IMG/VR virus record: IMGVR_UViG_3300015194_000005
Coordinates: 1-43,847 of that record
Length of the DNA: 43,847 nucleotides
Source: a virus
Reading direction: 5' to 3' (one strand)
Part shown: positions 30,120 to 38,490 of the stretch, one piece after another
How positions within the stretch are numbered: position 1 is the first letter of the stretch
How the letters are laid out: each line of letters starts with the position of its first letter
The notes under the pieces: model-generated
The model's database searches: none
Told to the model about the DNA's origin: nothing
Seen by the model: the letters and a program-made list of their open reading frames with translations, nothing else
Position numbers and translations under genes: made by a program

Positions 30120-30293
30120 ATGACTCTGTATAGTTATCATTGTGATTGTGGCCAAGACGTAGAACAAGATTTCCCCTTTGGTAAGCCAAGAAAAGTTACT
30201 TGTGACTGTGGAAAAAATATGTATAGAGTCTTAGGTATCCCTACTGTAACATTTAGAGGAGAAGGGTTTAGTCGAGAGGGGACAAGACATTAG
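30120..30293 (+). CDS. FmdB-like zinc-ribbon protein (57 aa)
   Basis: 57 residues: YSYHCDCGQDVEQDFPF, VTCDCGKNMYRVLG, then VTFRGEGFSREGTR. This is the FmdB/zinc-ribbon pattern YxYxCxxCG...CxCG...xGxGF, here with CxC instead of CxxC in both knuckles. Start tract CTTTCGCTTCCTGTTCTCT. Small transcription-associated proteins of this class are known, but the phage role is unknown. Just upstream of the packaging genes. Confidence 0.68.
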   Translation: MTLYSYHCDCGQDVEQDFPFGKPRKVTCDCGKNMYRVLGIPTVTFRGEGFSREGTRH

Positions 30294-30297
30294 TTTG

Positions 30298-30306
30298 TGC
30301 TACACT
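30298..30306 (+). promoter_or_regulatory. Extended -10-like element before the terminase genes
   Basis: TGCTACACT: a TGn extension directly before TACACT, with the ATG of the small terminase gene eight bases after. A late promoter giving a leaderless or very short-leader transcript is plausible. No -35 box is seen. Confidence 0.42.
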
Positions 30307-30314
30307 AAAGATCT

Positions 30315-30695
30315 ATGCCGAAACACGCAGGAGGACGGCCAAGCGAATATGAAGCAAAGCATACTGCTTTCGCTCTTTCGTATGTAACTCTCTACGAAGG
30401 TCTAGGTGATGCCGTTCCTACAGTAGAAGGCTTATGTGATGAACTAGGAATTTCTAAACAATGTTGCTATGAGTGGGGAGATAAGTTCCCAGAGTTTGGT
30501 GACGCCCTAGCTGCTATTAAGGTCAAACAGGGCCGTTTGCTCCAATCTAAGGGTTTAAACAATCAAACAAATTCTGTCATTACTAAGCTCATGCTCTCCG
30601 CTAATCATGGCATGGCTGAGAAGACAGAACAGGATCTTACAAGTAAGGGCGAGAAGATTACTGGTGTTGCTGTAGAGTTCATTAAAGCCAAATGA
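30315..30695 (+). CDS. Terminase small subunit-like protein
   Basis: 126 residues. Basic start (PKHAGGRPSEYEAKHTAFAL), then an HTH-like region (VEGLCDELGISKQCCYEWGD, KFPEFGDALAAIKVKQGRLL) typical of small terminase subunits that recognise phage DNA, and a C-terminal tail with VAVEFIKAK. Position directly upstream of the large subunit, overlapping it by four bases, supports the call. Confidence 0.82.
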   Translation: MPKHAGGRPSEYEAKHTAFALSYVTLYEGLGDAVPTVEGLCDELGISKQCCYEWGDKFPEFGDALAAIKVKQGRLLQSKGLNNQTNSVITKLMLSANHGMAEKTEQDLTSKGEKITGVAVEFIKAK

Positions 30696-32050
30696 CAATC
30701 CTTAAAGCACAATGCCCTGAAATCTTAGAGCCACTTTACAATGACTATCTCCGATATGTTATCCTTGAAGGAGGAAGAGGTGGGATGAAGTCTCATGGAG
30801 TAGCGACTTCTCAACTTGTCAGAGGAATGAAGCGTCCTATGCTGTTCCTTGACGCTCGTGAGATCCAGAAGTCTATAGCCGATTCTGTTCATGCTCTCCT
30901 TGAAAAGAAGATCAATGACCTTGGAGCTGGTAGCTTCTATAAAATTTTAGATAACGAGATTCGAGGAGATAACGGGACGCGCTTCATATTTGCCGGGTTA
31001 AGACACAATATCTCGAACATTAAATCCATCGAAGATGTGGACGAATGTTGGGTAGAGGAGGCACAAACCGTGAGCGATGCGACTTGGAAGACGCTTATAC
31101 CCACTATCCGTAAAGAAATCTCGCCTTGTTGTTATGTTGCGTTAGGGATGGGCACAGAGGCACAGAAGCCTTGTTCTAAATGTGGGAGAGAGATTCCGCT
31201 CAATAAGATTATCCCTTCAAGAATCGTCGTTACCTTTAACCCAGATCTAGAGAGTGATCCAACCTATCAAAGATTCGTGGTCAAAACTCCAAGCAATAGT
31301 ATCCACATAAAGACGAGCTATAAGGACAATCCTTGGTTCACAGGCGTCATGAGGCAGGATATGGAAGACTTAAAGGCAGACAACTACCAAGACTATCTTC
31401 ATGTGTATGAAGGACATTGTAAGTCTTCTGTTGATGGTGCTATTTACGCTGAGGCTCTACAAAAAGCTCGTGACGAAGGCCGAATAGGAGAATTTAAGTA
31501 TGACACCCGTTACCCTGTGTCAGCCTTTGCAGACATCGGATGGGCAGATAACACTTCTTTCTGGTTCCTACAGTTGATTAACGGACGGCCTAGGGTTATT
31601 GGGTGCTATCAGAATCAATTCAAGCGCACACCGTTCTACATAGAACAACTAGAGGCGAGAAAGTATAGATATGATCGTATTGTCCTGCCTCACGATTCAG
31701 AGAATGAACACGCTAATGCCGAAAGAACATGGCTACAGATGTTCCAGAAGTCTTTTCCTAACACTAGGGTCTATGCAGGGAAGAGACAGGCTGTTGAATT
31801 ACGTTTAGAGGCCACAAAGAACATGTTTGATCTTGCTGAGATTCATCAGGATGGATGTTCGGATGGTCTATTCGCTCTCGCACATTATCATTATGCTATT
31901 GATCCAGATACGAAGAAAACGACGAGAGAGCCTTTCCACGGGCCAGAGTCGAACTACGCTGATGCGTTTGGATATATGTGGCTTGAGATGATAGAACCAA
32001 AGAGACAGAGAGAGAGTTTTAAGAAGAATAGTATTTATACAACAGTTTAG
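30692..32050 (+). CDS. Terminase large subunit (PBSX/Terminase_3-like)
   Basis: 452 residues. The ATPase half has the Walker A-like LEGGRGGMKSHG (Lys 33) and the Walker B region DVDECWVEEAQTV at about 115-127. The C-terminal nuclease half has YPVSAFADIGWADNTSF around 273-289, with the Asp expected for metal binding, and VLPHDSENEHA further on. It packages DNA into proheads through the portal. Odd detail: a Cys pair (PCSKCGRE) near residue 155, a possible zinc insertion in the ATPase-nuclease linker area. Confidence 0.9.
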   Translation: MTILKAQCPEILEPLYNDYLRYVILEGGRGGMKSHGVATSQLVRGMKRPMLFLDAREIQKSIADSVHALLEKKINDLGAGSFYKILDNEIRGDNGTRFIFAGLRHNISNIKSIEDVDECWVEEAQTVSDATWKTLIPTIRKEISPCCYVALGMGTEAQKPCSKCGREIPLNKIIPSRIVVTFNPDLESDPTYQRFVVKTPSNSIHIKTSYKDNPWFTGVMRQDMEDLKADNYQDYLHVYEGHCKSSVDGAIYAEALQKARDEGRIGEFKYDTRYPVSAFADIGWADNTSFWFLQLINGRPRVIGCYQNQFKRTPFYIEQLEARKYRYDRIVLPHDSENEHANAERTWLQMFQKSFPNTRVYAGKRQAVELRLEATKNMFDLAEIHQDGCSDGLFALAHYHYAIDPDTKKTTREPFHGPESNYADAFGYMWLEMIEPKRQRESFKKNSIYTTV

Positions 32051-32106
32051 TATTTATGCGAAACTACCAAAGTACAGAGTTAGAATTGCCAATAACCCAA
32101 TAATCT

Positions 32107-32271
32107 ATGTGGGAAGATAACGGAACCAAAGGCTCACCAGCTCAATGGGAGTTCTCTGAAGTACGAGAGGCAAATGAAACTCGTACAGCAAGAGAACAAA
32201 TGGAGGAAAGACTAGCTAAAAAGAACAAGATTCGTGGAAAGTCGATTTACAGGTTCCTTCTTGGGAGGTAG
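32107..32271 (+). CDS. Small charged protein (54 aa) between terminase and portal
   Basis: 54 residues, helical and charged (QWEFSEVREANETRTAREQM, ERLAKKNKIRGKSIYRF). The start is preceded by CCAATAACCCAATAATCT. Small genes between terminase and portal are common and often unassigned. No family recognised. Confidence 0.55.
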   Translation: MWEDNGTKGSPAQWEFSEVREANETRTAREQMEERLAKKNKIRGKSIYRFLLGR

Positions 32272-32295
32272 GTTAAACGCATTCCCCCTTGAATC

Positions 32296-32439
32296 ATGAC
32301 AGATCCATCTCTTATCTCTCCTCGCAAGCGTGCGGCTATGGGACTTGTTGCACAGCCAACAGTAGACTTCTCTCCGAAGAATACTCCAACAGAGTTCAAT
32401 GGTAACTGCACAGATAACGACTCTGGAGACTCGAACTAA
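32296..32439 (+). CDS. Small hypothetical protein (47 aa)
   Basis: 47 residues: LISPRKRAAMGLVAQPTVDF, then an Asn/Thr/Asp-rich polar tail. The ATG follows CATTCCCCCTTGAATC, supporting a real start. Unknown; may be a minor head component. Confidence 0.52.
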   Translation: MTDPSLISPRKRAAMGLVAQPTVDFSPKNTPTEFNGNCTDNDSGDSN

Positions 32440-32508
32440 GAAAAAGTTTGCTTCTTGAGTAAGAATCATTAAGATTCTTAGTAGGTGTGTGATGCCGAAC
32501 TTTTTTCC

Positions 32509-34698
32509 ATGATTGATTCTCTAGATCAACAAGTGCAGAAGAGGAGCGGGTTGTTCCCGATGTACCATGAGATAGATGAGAAGGAACGCCTGTCTCAGGG
32601 TGATGTTTCTGATGAGTCGAGAGAATCTACATCTCAAGATTGGTCTGATTGTAAGTACATGATTGACTACCGAACGAATATCGGATGGGACTTAAAAGCT
32701 CGGAGAGGAATGAGGATCTATAACGTGACACAAACCATGCAGCCCGATGATGAGGTGAGTAGGATCTTTTTAGGTTACAGCCGCATGATCATTGATAAGG
32801 GGATCGAACAGATGACGGAAGGAGAGCCGAATTTTGACTTTGAACCTTTTGGGCCTTCTGATCATCTCAAGACGATAGTATGGAAGCATCTCATTAAGAT
32901 GGTTCTATCGAATTGTGAGTACAAGTTACATCAGGAGACCTTCTTTCGGGATTACTTTGTGACAGGATCAGGAGTCTTTGAGGTCTATATTGATTATCCA
33001 AAACGGACGCTACGGGTGCCGAATAGCTCTTGGCCAGGAGGGTTTGAGTCTATTGTTGTACAGGATAAGAGAAGGCCAAAGGTAGGAGTGCGCGCAGTCA
33101 ATCCAATGAATTGTTGGAGAAACCCGAACATTGATCATTCAAATCAAGTGCCTTCGTGCTTACGTAGACGCGTTATTACATGGAATCAGTTCGCTCAGGA
33201 CTTTGGCCGTTGCCAAAAGCCAGATGGAAGCCCGATGTATGAGGATCTCGACAAGTTAGCGAAGGGGACACATGTTGCTTTGTTCTATTACCAAGACGAG
33301 ATCCGAGACATCTATCGAATCTATGCCAAGCCTTTTGGTTCTCAGTCTGATGGGAAATTAACATGGCCTCCTCTCGACGGTCTTGGGATTCGTGTTCTCA
33401 ATAGCTCACTCAAGATCCACGAAGAGACGAAGGACAAGATTGTCTATCGCTCTACTGGTCTGAATATCCCAGGGATGTGTTCTCTACGATGGGGCACGTT
33501 CTTTGATGCGTACGATAAGACCTTCGATGGCAGCCATTCTGTTTATGGAATGGGACTGCCTCAGAGAATCGAAGGGGAAGACACGGCACTCCAAACGATG
33601 TTTAACATGTATCTAGACCAAGAGCGTTGGGCGGGGACTGTTGCGTTGAACTACAAAGGGAACTCTGGGGATAGTTACTTAGATCTGGATGCGAATAGGT
33701 TTGTAGGAGGAGAATTAATTGATGGAGAAGTAACACCGATGCCTCTTGGGATCTCACGTCCGAACTCTTTTGATGCTGTACAGAATGTTATTAACACGAA
33801 CGTCATTCCTTCAACGGGTATCAATCATCAACAGATGACAGGGGACACGAGTAAGACTGCCTTTGAGTTTGCTCAGCGCATTAAGGCAGCGAACAGAGGC
33901 GCAGAGCAACGTCTTGCTCGGTTAGAATCAGAAGTGTTCAAGCCTGTCGGTTCTCTCCTGCTTGCGAACTCTCTTACTGTCCTTACAGTCAATGAGTACG
34001 AAGCACTGACAGAGGAACAAGTGAAGACCGCCAGAGCACAGATTAAGTCAGGGAAGTCTACACTTTCTGACTACCAAGATTTGAATGGCAAAGACCCTAA
34101 GAAGAGGAACATTCAATACATCCCGCTAAAGGGTGAGAAGATTCGTGAAGACTTCACGGTCACGAAGAAAAGGAAACTTGAATATAACGCGGAGTACACG
34201 AAGACAGGGCAGACAACGAATACGCTTATTCCAGATAAGACCATGAAGGTAGAGACAAGCTACGTTCCGATGACAGAAGAGTACGTTTACCCTGCTGAAT
34301 ATATTGAGTCTGGTCTTCTGCCAGATTGTATTGTTGATAGCAGTAGAATGCTTGGAGATATGAAAGCTCAGGACGTCCAGAACTTCCAAGCTGCCACGAA
34401 CTTCTTACTTCAGCTCATGCTCTCAGGATACAAGGGGCTCGATCTGGATAAGGTTGCACAAATGACGCTCGAATTTGCAAACATTGACTCAAAGGATATT
34501 CTTACGACAAGTACAGGAGGGTCCGCAGTTCTCGACAAGATCAAGCAAACCCTAGAACAAGCATCTAACCCCCAAGCTAATGCTCAAGCACCTCAACAGA
34601 TGGCTCCTCAAGCAAACGCAGGAGCAGCTTTTCCCTTCGCAGGAGGACAAAGCCAGCCTCAAAACGCTCTCGAAAAGTCATCGTCAGGCGCTTTATAA
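32509..34698 (+). CDS. Portal protein (large, podovirus-like)
   Basis: 729 residues from the ATG at 32509 (context GAACTTTTTTCC); a GTG at 32485 is less likely. The N-terminal third has WKHLIKMVLSNCEYKLHQET and FFRDYFVTGSGVFEV, as in large portal proteins where a conserved G-xG precedes the wing. The stem-clip region includes QQMTGDTSKTAFEFAQRIKA then NRGAEQRLARLESEVFKPVG. A low-complexity Gln/Ala-rich C-terminal tail follows. It forms the DNA gate and motor dock; the length fits short-tailed phages. Right after the terminase genes. Confidence 0.82.
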   Translation: MIDSLDQQVQKRSGLFPMYHEIDEKERLSQGDVSDESRESTSQDWSDCKYMIDYRTNIGWDLKARRGMRIYNVTQTMQPDDEVSRIFLGYSRMIIDKGIEQMTEGEPNFDFEPFGPSDHLKTIVWKHLIKMVLSNCEYKLHQETFFRDYFVTGSGVFEVYIDYPKRTLRVPNSSWPGGFESIVVQDKRRPKVGVRAVNPMNCWRNPNIDHSNQVPSCLRRRVITWNQFAQDFGRCQKPDGSPMYEDLDKLAKGTHVALFYYQDEIRDIYRIYAKPFGSQSDGKLTWPPLDGLGIRVLNSSLKIHEETKDKIVYRSTGLNIPGMCSLRWGTFFDAYDKTFDGSHSVYGMGLPQRIEGEDTALQTMFNMYLDQERWAGTVALNYKGNSGDSYLDLDANRFVGGELIDGEVTPMPLGISRPNSFDAVQNVINTNVIPSTGINHQQMTGDTSKTAFEFAQRIKAANRGAEQRLARLESEVFKPVGSLLLANSLTVLTVNEYEALTEEQVKTARAQIKSGKSTLSDYQDLNGKDPKKRNIQYIPLKGEKIREDFTVTKKRKLEYNAEYTKTGQTTNTLIPDKTMKVETSYVPMTEEYVYPAEYIESGLLPDCIVDSSRMLGDMKAQDVQNFQAATNFLLQLMLSGYKGLDLDKVAQMTLEFANIDSKDILTTSTGGSAVLDKIKQTLEQASNPQANAQAPQQMAPQANAGAAFPFAGGQSQPQNALEKSSSGAL

Positions 34699-34873
34699 GC
34701 AACTGACTTACTTGTCGTATGCCTGTAATAAAGACGAACACAGGATGGCTGCACTCTTTATTCGCAACACACTCTTAGAAGCAACAAGGAGTGAATCGAA
34801 CACTCTCCCCAGTGAGAAAATCTTCAAGGCTTCACCTTCTGACTTCATTCCCGATGCGATGCGAGATGAATAA
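34580..34873 (+). CDS. Possible small protein overlapping portal end
   Basis: A frame overlapping the portal tail by 119 bases and running on for 175 bases as YLSYACNKDEHRMAALFIRN and TRSESNTLPSEKIF. The ATG at 34580 follows TCTAACCCCCAAGCTA; an internal ATG at 34745 would give 42 residues. The part beyond the portal stop looks protein-like. Uncertain. Confidence 0.42.
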   Translation: MLKHLNRWLLKQTQEQLFPSQEDKASLKTLSKSHRQALYKQLTYLSYACNKDEHRMAALFIRNTLLEATRSESNTLPSEKIFKASPSDFIPDAMRDE

Positions 34874-34875
34874 CT

Positions 34876-35187
34876 TTATGAACACACTTTCTTCCAATTC
34901 CTCGGTGGTAGGATACCTTTCACCCAGTCGTAGGACAATCGTTCGCCTGTTTCTAGAGATACAACAGAAGGACGCTCGCAGTACTTTTTACATTGTCCGA
35001 CAGGTTTCCCTTGAATTGGGTTACACGCTGGACACAAACGGGTCCAATAGTCACGTAATGAGGGTAATAAGAGAGTATTTCGGGAAAGCAGAGCAGTCCA
35101 TACGATAAAGTTGGTGGCTCGAAGAATACTTGCTTCGACCATTTTGACGATTGAGTTCCTTAATTTTTGGAAAGTAAGATGTTTCAT
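34876..35187 (-). CDS. Possible minus-strand zinc protein inside late region
   Basis: 103 residues with LCPACNP and GQCKKYCERP (two Cys pairs), and Trp-bearing YDWVKGILPPRNWKK. The composition resembles the zinc-knuckle proteins of the early region. It is the only convincing leftward gene between 24.7 kb and the right edge. A plus-strand frame at 34891-35108 competes for the same bases and lacks Cys or Trp. Confidence 0.45.
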   Translation of the reverse strand: MKHLTFQKLRNSIVKMVEASILRATNFIVWTALLSRNTLLLPSLRDYWTRLCPACNPIQGKPVGQCKKYCERPSVVSLETGERLSYDWVKGILPPRNWKKVCS

Positions 35188-35275
35188 AGCACTCCGATGC
35201 TAGCACGAGATGGATGGTTAGTAAGAGCAAGTGCTAGATTCATTCCTAGTTCTCATGTTCTTTTTCATCACAGAC

Positions 35276-35346
35276 GAACTAAGCACGGTGGCTGAGTTCT
35301 GGGGGCTTCCACACTCCTGTCCTCAGAACCTAGCCACTTGCTAGTT
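35276..35346 (+). terminator. Long imperfect hairpin before the scaffold gene
   Basis: GTGGCT (35288-35293) and GTTCTG (35296-35301) pair with CAGAAC (35324-35329) and AGCCAC (35332-35337) with one internal mismatch step. The base may extend through AACTA with TAGTT, and GTTTTTCCC follows. Acts as a terminator or processing site between portal and capsid genes. The same 174-bp gap also has CTAGCAC / GTGCTAG arms at 35196-35240. Confidence 0.5.
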
Positions 35347-35361
35347 TTTCCCTCAATTACT

Positions 35362-35958
35362 ATGCCCACTGACGCGAATGGAAACGGCTCAAGCCCTACT
35401 TCCAATAACGCCAACGCTCAGGTCGACGTGACTTCGCTCACTCCCGAACAGTTGGAAGCGAACCCTCACTTTGCCGATCTGAAGACAAAGTACTCAGCCG
35501 CACGAACAGGAATGGATGATGCCAATGTTTCCAAAAAAGATCTTAAAGCAGAGATCGCTCGTCTTCGAGTCCTCGCTGGAGAAGAAATTACCCCAGAGAA
35601 GGAAGACGATTCATCAAAGCCGATTACCAAAGCTGATCTCCAGAAGCAAGTTTGGGAGCTCTCAAATGCTAAGGATATCGATCTCTATGGAGACGAGGAG
35701 TACAAGAATGACGTGGATAGTGGAATCCCAAAGGAATATGCCTTGAAGACCGCTCAACTACGCTTTCAATCCAATCCCGACAAAGTCCGCTTAGAACGTC
35801 AGCAGTTTATGGCCTCTGGCTCCTCTGCAAGTACTCGCAACGTGTCTTCTATCGACATGGAAGGGTACAACCCCGAAGAAGCGAAGAAATGGGGATACTC
35901 AAAGGAGACATGGATCAAACAGCGAGAGATGAAGAAAGCAAGAGGGCAACAAGTTTAA
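35362..35958 (+). CDS. Scaffold-like protein
   Basis: 198 residues, acidic and helical: Ser/Asn-rich start (DANGNGSSPTSNNANA), long charged helix region (KKDLKAEIARLRVLAGEE) and a basic C-terminal end (WIKQREMKKARGQQV). Charged helices ending in a basic tail, placed between portal and major capsid, are the usual marks of a phage scaffold. Start at 35362 chosen over 35338 from the family-like polar N-terminus and tract TTTTTCCCTC. Confidence 0.75.
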   Translation: MPTDANGNGSSPTSNNANAQVDVTSLTPEQLEANPHFADLKTKYSAARTGMDDANVSKKDLKAEIARLRVLAGEEITPEKEDDSSKPITKADLQKQVWELSNAKDIDLYGDEEYKNDVDSGIPKEYALKTAQLRFQSNPDKVRLERQQFMASGSSASTRNVSSIDMEGYNPEEAKKWGYSKETWIKQREMKKARGQQV

Positions 35959-35975
35959 TTTCTACCCTCTTACCT

Positions 35976-36419
35976 ATGAATTTATTTAAAGAAAACCGTA
36001 CTTGCGGACTCTTTTCCCGTATGTCTGGGAAGAGTGCCTATAAGACGTTCCCTAACACGGCTGTTGCACTTGTCGCTGGAGCTTCCGTCCAGTTTGATGA
36101 AGGTGGCAACGTCGCCGTTGGTGCTACGAACAAGCAGATTGTTGGTGTTGAAGTCAACGCTCAGGCTCTGAGCACTGTTGGCAATATCGACGTTGTGGAT
36201 GATGGCTCGATTTGGAAGGTCACTGGCTGCACAGGAACAATGGCAGCAGCAACCATCGGAAAAACATGTGATCTCCTCGCTGGTGGTCTCACAGCAGATC
36301 TTGGAACCGATACGAACCACGACCTCACGGTTGTTGGTTGGGATGGTTCTACGACTAGCGTTGCTTATGTTGTCTTTAACCAAGGCGGCCTTGCTCGTCA
36401 CGTCGCTGGTTTGGCTTAA
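35976..36419 (+). CDS. Capsid decoration-like protein
   Basis: 147 residues from the ATG at 35976 (context TACCCTCTTACCT). Beta-rich, Gly/Ala/Val-rich: FPNTAVALVAGASVQFDEGG then NVAVGATNKQIVGVEVNAQ, similar to the short decoration or stabilising proteins often placed just before the major capsid gene. Assigned mostly from position and composition. Confidence 0.65.
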   Translation: MNLFKENRTCGLFSRMSGKSAYKTFPNTAVALVAGASVQFDEGGNVAVGATNKQIVGVEVNAQALSTVGNIDVVDDGSIWKVTGCTGTMAAATIGKTCDLLAGGLTADLGTDTNHDLTVVGWDGSTTSVAYVVFNQGGLARHVAGLA

Positions 36420-36446
36420 ATTTTGTACCTCTTACTTTTCTAATAT

Positions 36447-37493
36447 ATGGCTTTTAACACATTAGGATTCAATGAATTCGTGGACAACGTAGAGCGCACC
36501 GTCCTCGAACAGATCCAAACGGCTAAACCTAACATGGTTCGCTCACTCTTCCGCTCTGTTCCTTGGAATCCAGGGGATGGAGAGAAAGTAACCTTTAACT
36601 CGGTTTGTCTCTCTGGTTTCGCACCACGCGTAGTAGAAAATGAAAACTATACTGTTGTGAACCCAACGAAAGGCAATGAACTCTCTAAGACGCAGTTGCA
36701 ATTCGGCGATAAGCTTGAAATCACTCGTCGTATGATGAAGTTCAATGACCGTTACGCAAACGCTCAATTCGATGCTCAGGCTCTCGTTCGTCGTTTGATG
36801 AACTCTCTCGACCTTGAGATGACGATGCAGTGTTTCGCAGAAGCTGATCAGACCACCTTTACTCCTCTTTCGAGCACAGGTGCAGCCTATAACATCGCCA
36901 CAAGTGATGCTCAGCCTCTCGTCTCTACTGCTCACTCCTACGGTGGTGTGACATTCAGCAACATGTTGAGCAACGCCACACAGGCAGGAGGTGTTGCCCC
37001 AGTTCTCTCTATCGGTAACGTGACTGCTGCTATCACTGCGATGGTACAGAACACGCCAGACGACTTTGGAACGTATATCGCTCCTCAGCCAGACACTCTC
37101 TTGATTGCGAACGAACAGACCATGATCGTAAAAGCTCATCAGATGTTCGGTTCCTCTCTCACCCCAGAGTCTGCTAATAACGCTGTAAACTATTACGGTG
37201 GAGCTGGTTCTATGAAGGTGATCGCACTGAACTTTGGTGATCGCAAGCCTAACGGCGCTGTTGATGCCAATGCTTCGACAACGAATATGTATCGCTGGGC
37301 AGTTCTCGACTCCAACATGATCGCTCGTGCATGGCAGTTGATGATGGCCGAGGACCCAACACCAGAACAGAAGTTCACGGACTCAGACAACGTTCTGGCT
37401 AAAATCCTTGTAACGCAGTTCGCTGCTTACGCTATCGTTCAGCCACAGGGATCGATCTACTCGCTTTCGATCACGAAGCCTACTCTTAGCTAA
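36447..37493 (+). CDS. Major capsid protein
   Basis: 348 residues of mixed alpha/beta sequence: N-terminal helix (FNEFVDNVERTVLEQIQTAK), a beta extended loop region (EKVTFNSVCLSGFAPRVVEN), a spine-like helix (RRLMNSLDLEMTMQCFAEAD) and a conserved-looking beta end with FTDSDNVLAKILVTQFAAYA. HK97-fold coat proteins have this length and order. Position after scaffold and decoration genes strongly supports it. Codon choice is strongly skewed to GCT, GTT and CTC, fitting a highly expressed gene. Confidence 0.85.
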   Translation: MAFNTLGFNEFVDNVERTVLEQIQTAKPNMVRSLFRSVPWNPGDGEKVTFNSVCLSGFAPRVVENENYTVVNPTKGNELSKTQLQFGDKLEITRRMMKFNDRYANAQFDAQALVRRLMNSLDLEMTMQCFAEADQTTFTPLSSTGAAYNIATSDAQPLVSTAHSYGGVTFSNMLSNATQAGGVAPVLSIGNVTAAITAMVQNTPDDFGTYIAPQPDTLLIANEQTMIVKAHQMFGSSLTPESANNAVNYYGGAGSMKVIALNFGDRKPNGAVDANASTTNMYRWAVLDSNMIARAWQLMMAEDPTPEQKFTDSDNVLAKILVTQFAAYAIVQPQGSIYSLSITKPTLS

Positions 37494-37508
37494 TTCCCCC
37501 CTTTCCAA

Positions 37509-38120
37509 ATGTTTACAGTATTGACGAACTTAGCACTGGGGGTCGTCTCGACGCTTATGGCGCAGATGATGGCTATATCAGGTCTTCCTGTCGGATCTCT
37601 TATTATCCCTGGGCATTTAATGTTCGATAATACGAATAATACGAACATTGAGTACGTTGGTCTACAACAGGTAGTCAAGCACACAGCTACAGGCCCTGAC
37701 TACATCACGAACGGAACACAATCTGGTGTCATGATTAAAGACAACGGAAACATTGTGTTTGGTTCTTACACGAAGAACTGTACAGGAACAGGAGGATCTA
37801 CTGGTCTCTATGACACCTGTTTTATTAAACCTCTCCTAAGTTCTAGCGGATCAATCACACGTATCACGCTGATGGTCTCTGCTTCACCAAAAGTAGTTAG
37901 TATCGACTGCGGATTCACAAAAGCTGCTAGGACAGCAACTGGAACTGTTTTCCAGAACTTCAATAACTTCTCTACATCAACGGGAAGCATTGTCGTGTTT
38001 GGAACAGGTTCAATACGTTGGAACGGTGCAGATAACATTAAGTGTGGGACGCTCACCGATCCTACAGCTTCCTTCGCTGCGAAGTTAAAAGTTGATTACT
38101 TTGATGAAACATCTGAGTAG
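37509..38120 (+). CDS. Virion-module protein with hydrophobic leader (203 aa)
   Basis: 203 residues. The N-terminus (VLTNLALGVVSTLMAQMMAI) is hydrophobic and looks like a signal or membrane segment; the rest is beta-rich with Thr/Ser/Asn and four Cys, resembling fibre or surface proteins. Start tract CCCCCCTTTCC. A leader on a protein in the head-tail cassette is unusual. Followed by a hairpin at 38129-38152. Confidence 0.65.
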   Translation: MFTVLTNLALGVVSTLMAQMMAISGLPVGSLIIPGHLMFDNTNNTNIEYVGLQQVVKHTATGPDYITNGTQSGVMIKDNGNIVFGSYTKNCTGTGGSTGLYDTCFIKPLLSSSGSITRITLMVSASPKVVSIDCGFTKAARTATGTVFQNFNNFSTSTGSIVVFGTGSIRWNGADNIKCGTLTDPTASFAAKLKVDYFDETSE

Positions 38121-38128
38121 TTTCCTCA

Positions 38129-38152
38129 CTCTGATCTCTACGGAGGTCGGAG
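38129..38152 (+). other. UACG-tetraloop hairpin after 38120
   Basis: Ten-pair stem CTCTGATCTC / GAGGTCGGAG with two G-U pairs and a TACG loop of the stable UNCG type. There is no U-run, so it is more likely an RNA stability or processing element than a terminator. Confidence 0.6.
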
Positions 38153-38178
38153 ATGAGTAAATTTCCCCCCTACCTTCT

Positions 38179-38490
38179 ATGGATGGTCCTAACTTCGAAA
38201 GCCTCTTCCAGTCAATGAACTGCCTCAATGGTGAAGCAAACTTGAAAGAGATCGTTCAGTATCTGCGCTTCTCAAAGAGCGAAGGTGGCTACCAGACGTT
38301 CCTCGCACACTATCTCCCCATGCTCCCAAAAGAAGAATTTGATGAGTTCATTGTTGATGTCACTGATTCTGCAAAATCCGAAGAATTGAAGAAAGGGTTT
38401 GAGGTCAAAGAGGAAGAAGAGACAGTTGAGAAAAAGAAGCCAGGACGTCCTAAGAAGGAAGAACCTATTTCCTCACCCGCCTCACTATGA
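38179..38490 (+). CDS. Small protein with AT-hook-like tail (103 aa)
   Basis: 103 residues: helical body (LFQSMNCLNGEANLKEIVQY, EEFDEFIVDVTDS), then an acidic-Lys tail with KKKPGRPKKEEP, the AT-hook core GRP flanked by Lys. Start tract TTTCCCCCCTACC. Could bind DNA at the vertex or bridge head proteins. The stop overlaps the next start by four bases. Confidence 0.65.
   Translation: MDGPNFESLFQSMNCLNGEANLKEIVQYLRFSKSEGGYQTFLAHYLPMLPKEEFDEFIVDVTDSAKSEELKKGFEVKEEEETVEKKKPGRPKKEEPISSPASL

Noticed and set aside
32055-32102. 15-codon frame after the large terminase gene
   Set aside because: Too short and without the start tract found at the next gene (32107).
34891-35108. Plus-strand frame after the portal gene
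   Set aside because: Competes with the Cys/Trp-rich minus frame at 34876-35187; lacks start tract and distinctive residues. Not excluded.
36543-37139. Long minus-strand frame opposite the major capsid gene
   Set aside because: Antisense frame caused by codon bias of the capsid gene; no start context or motif.
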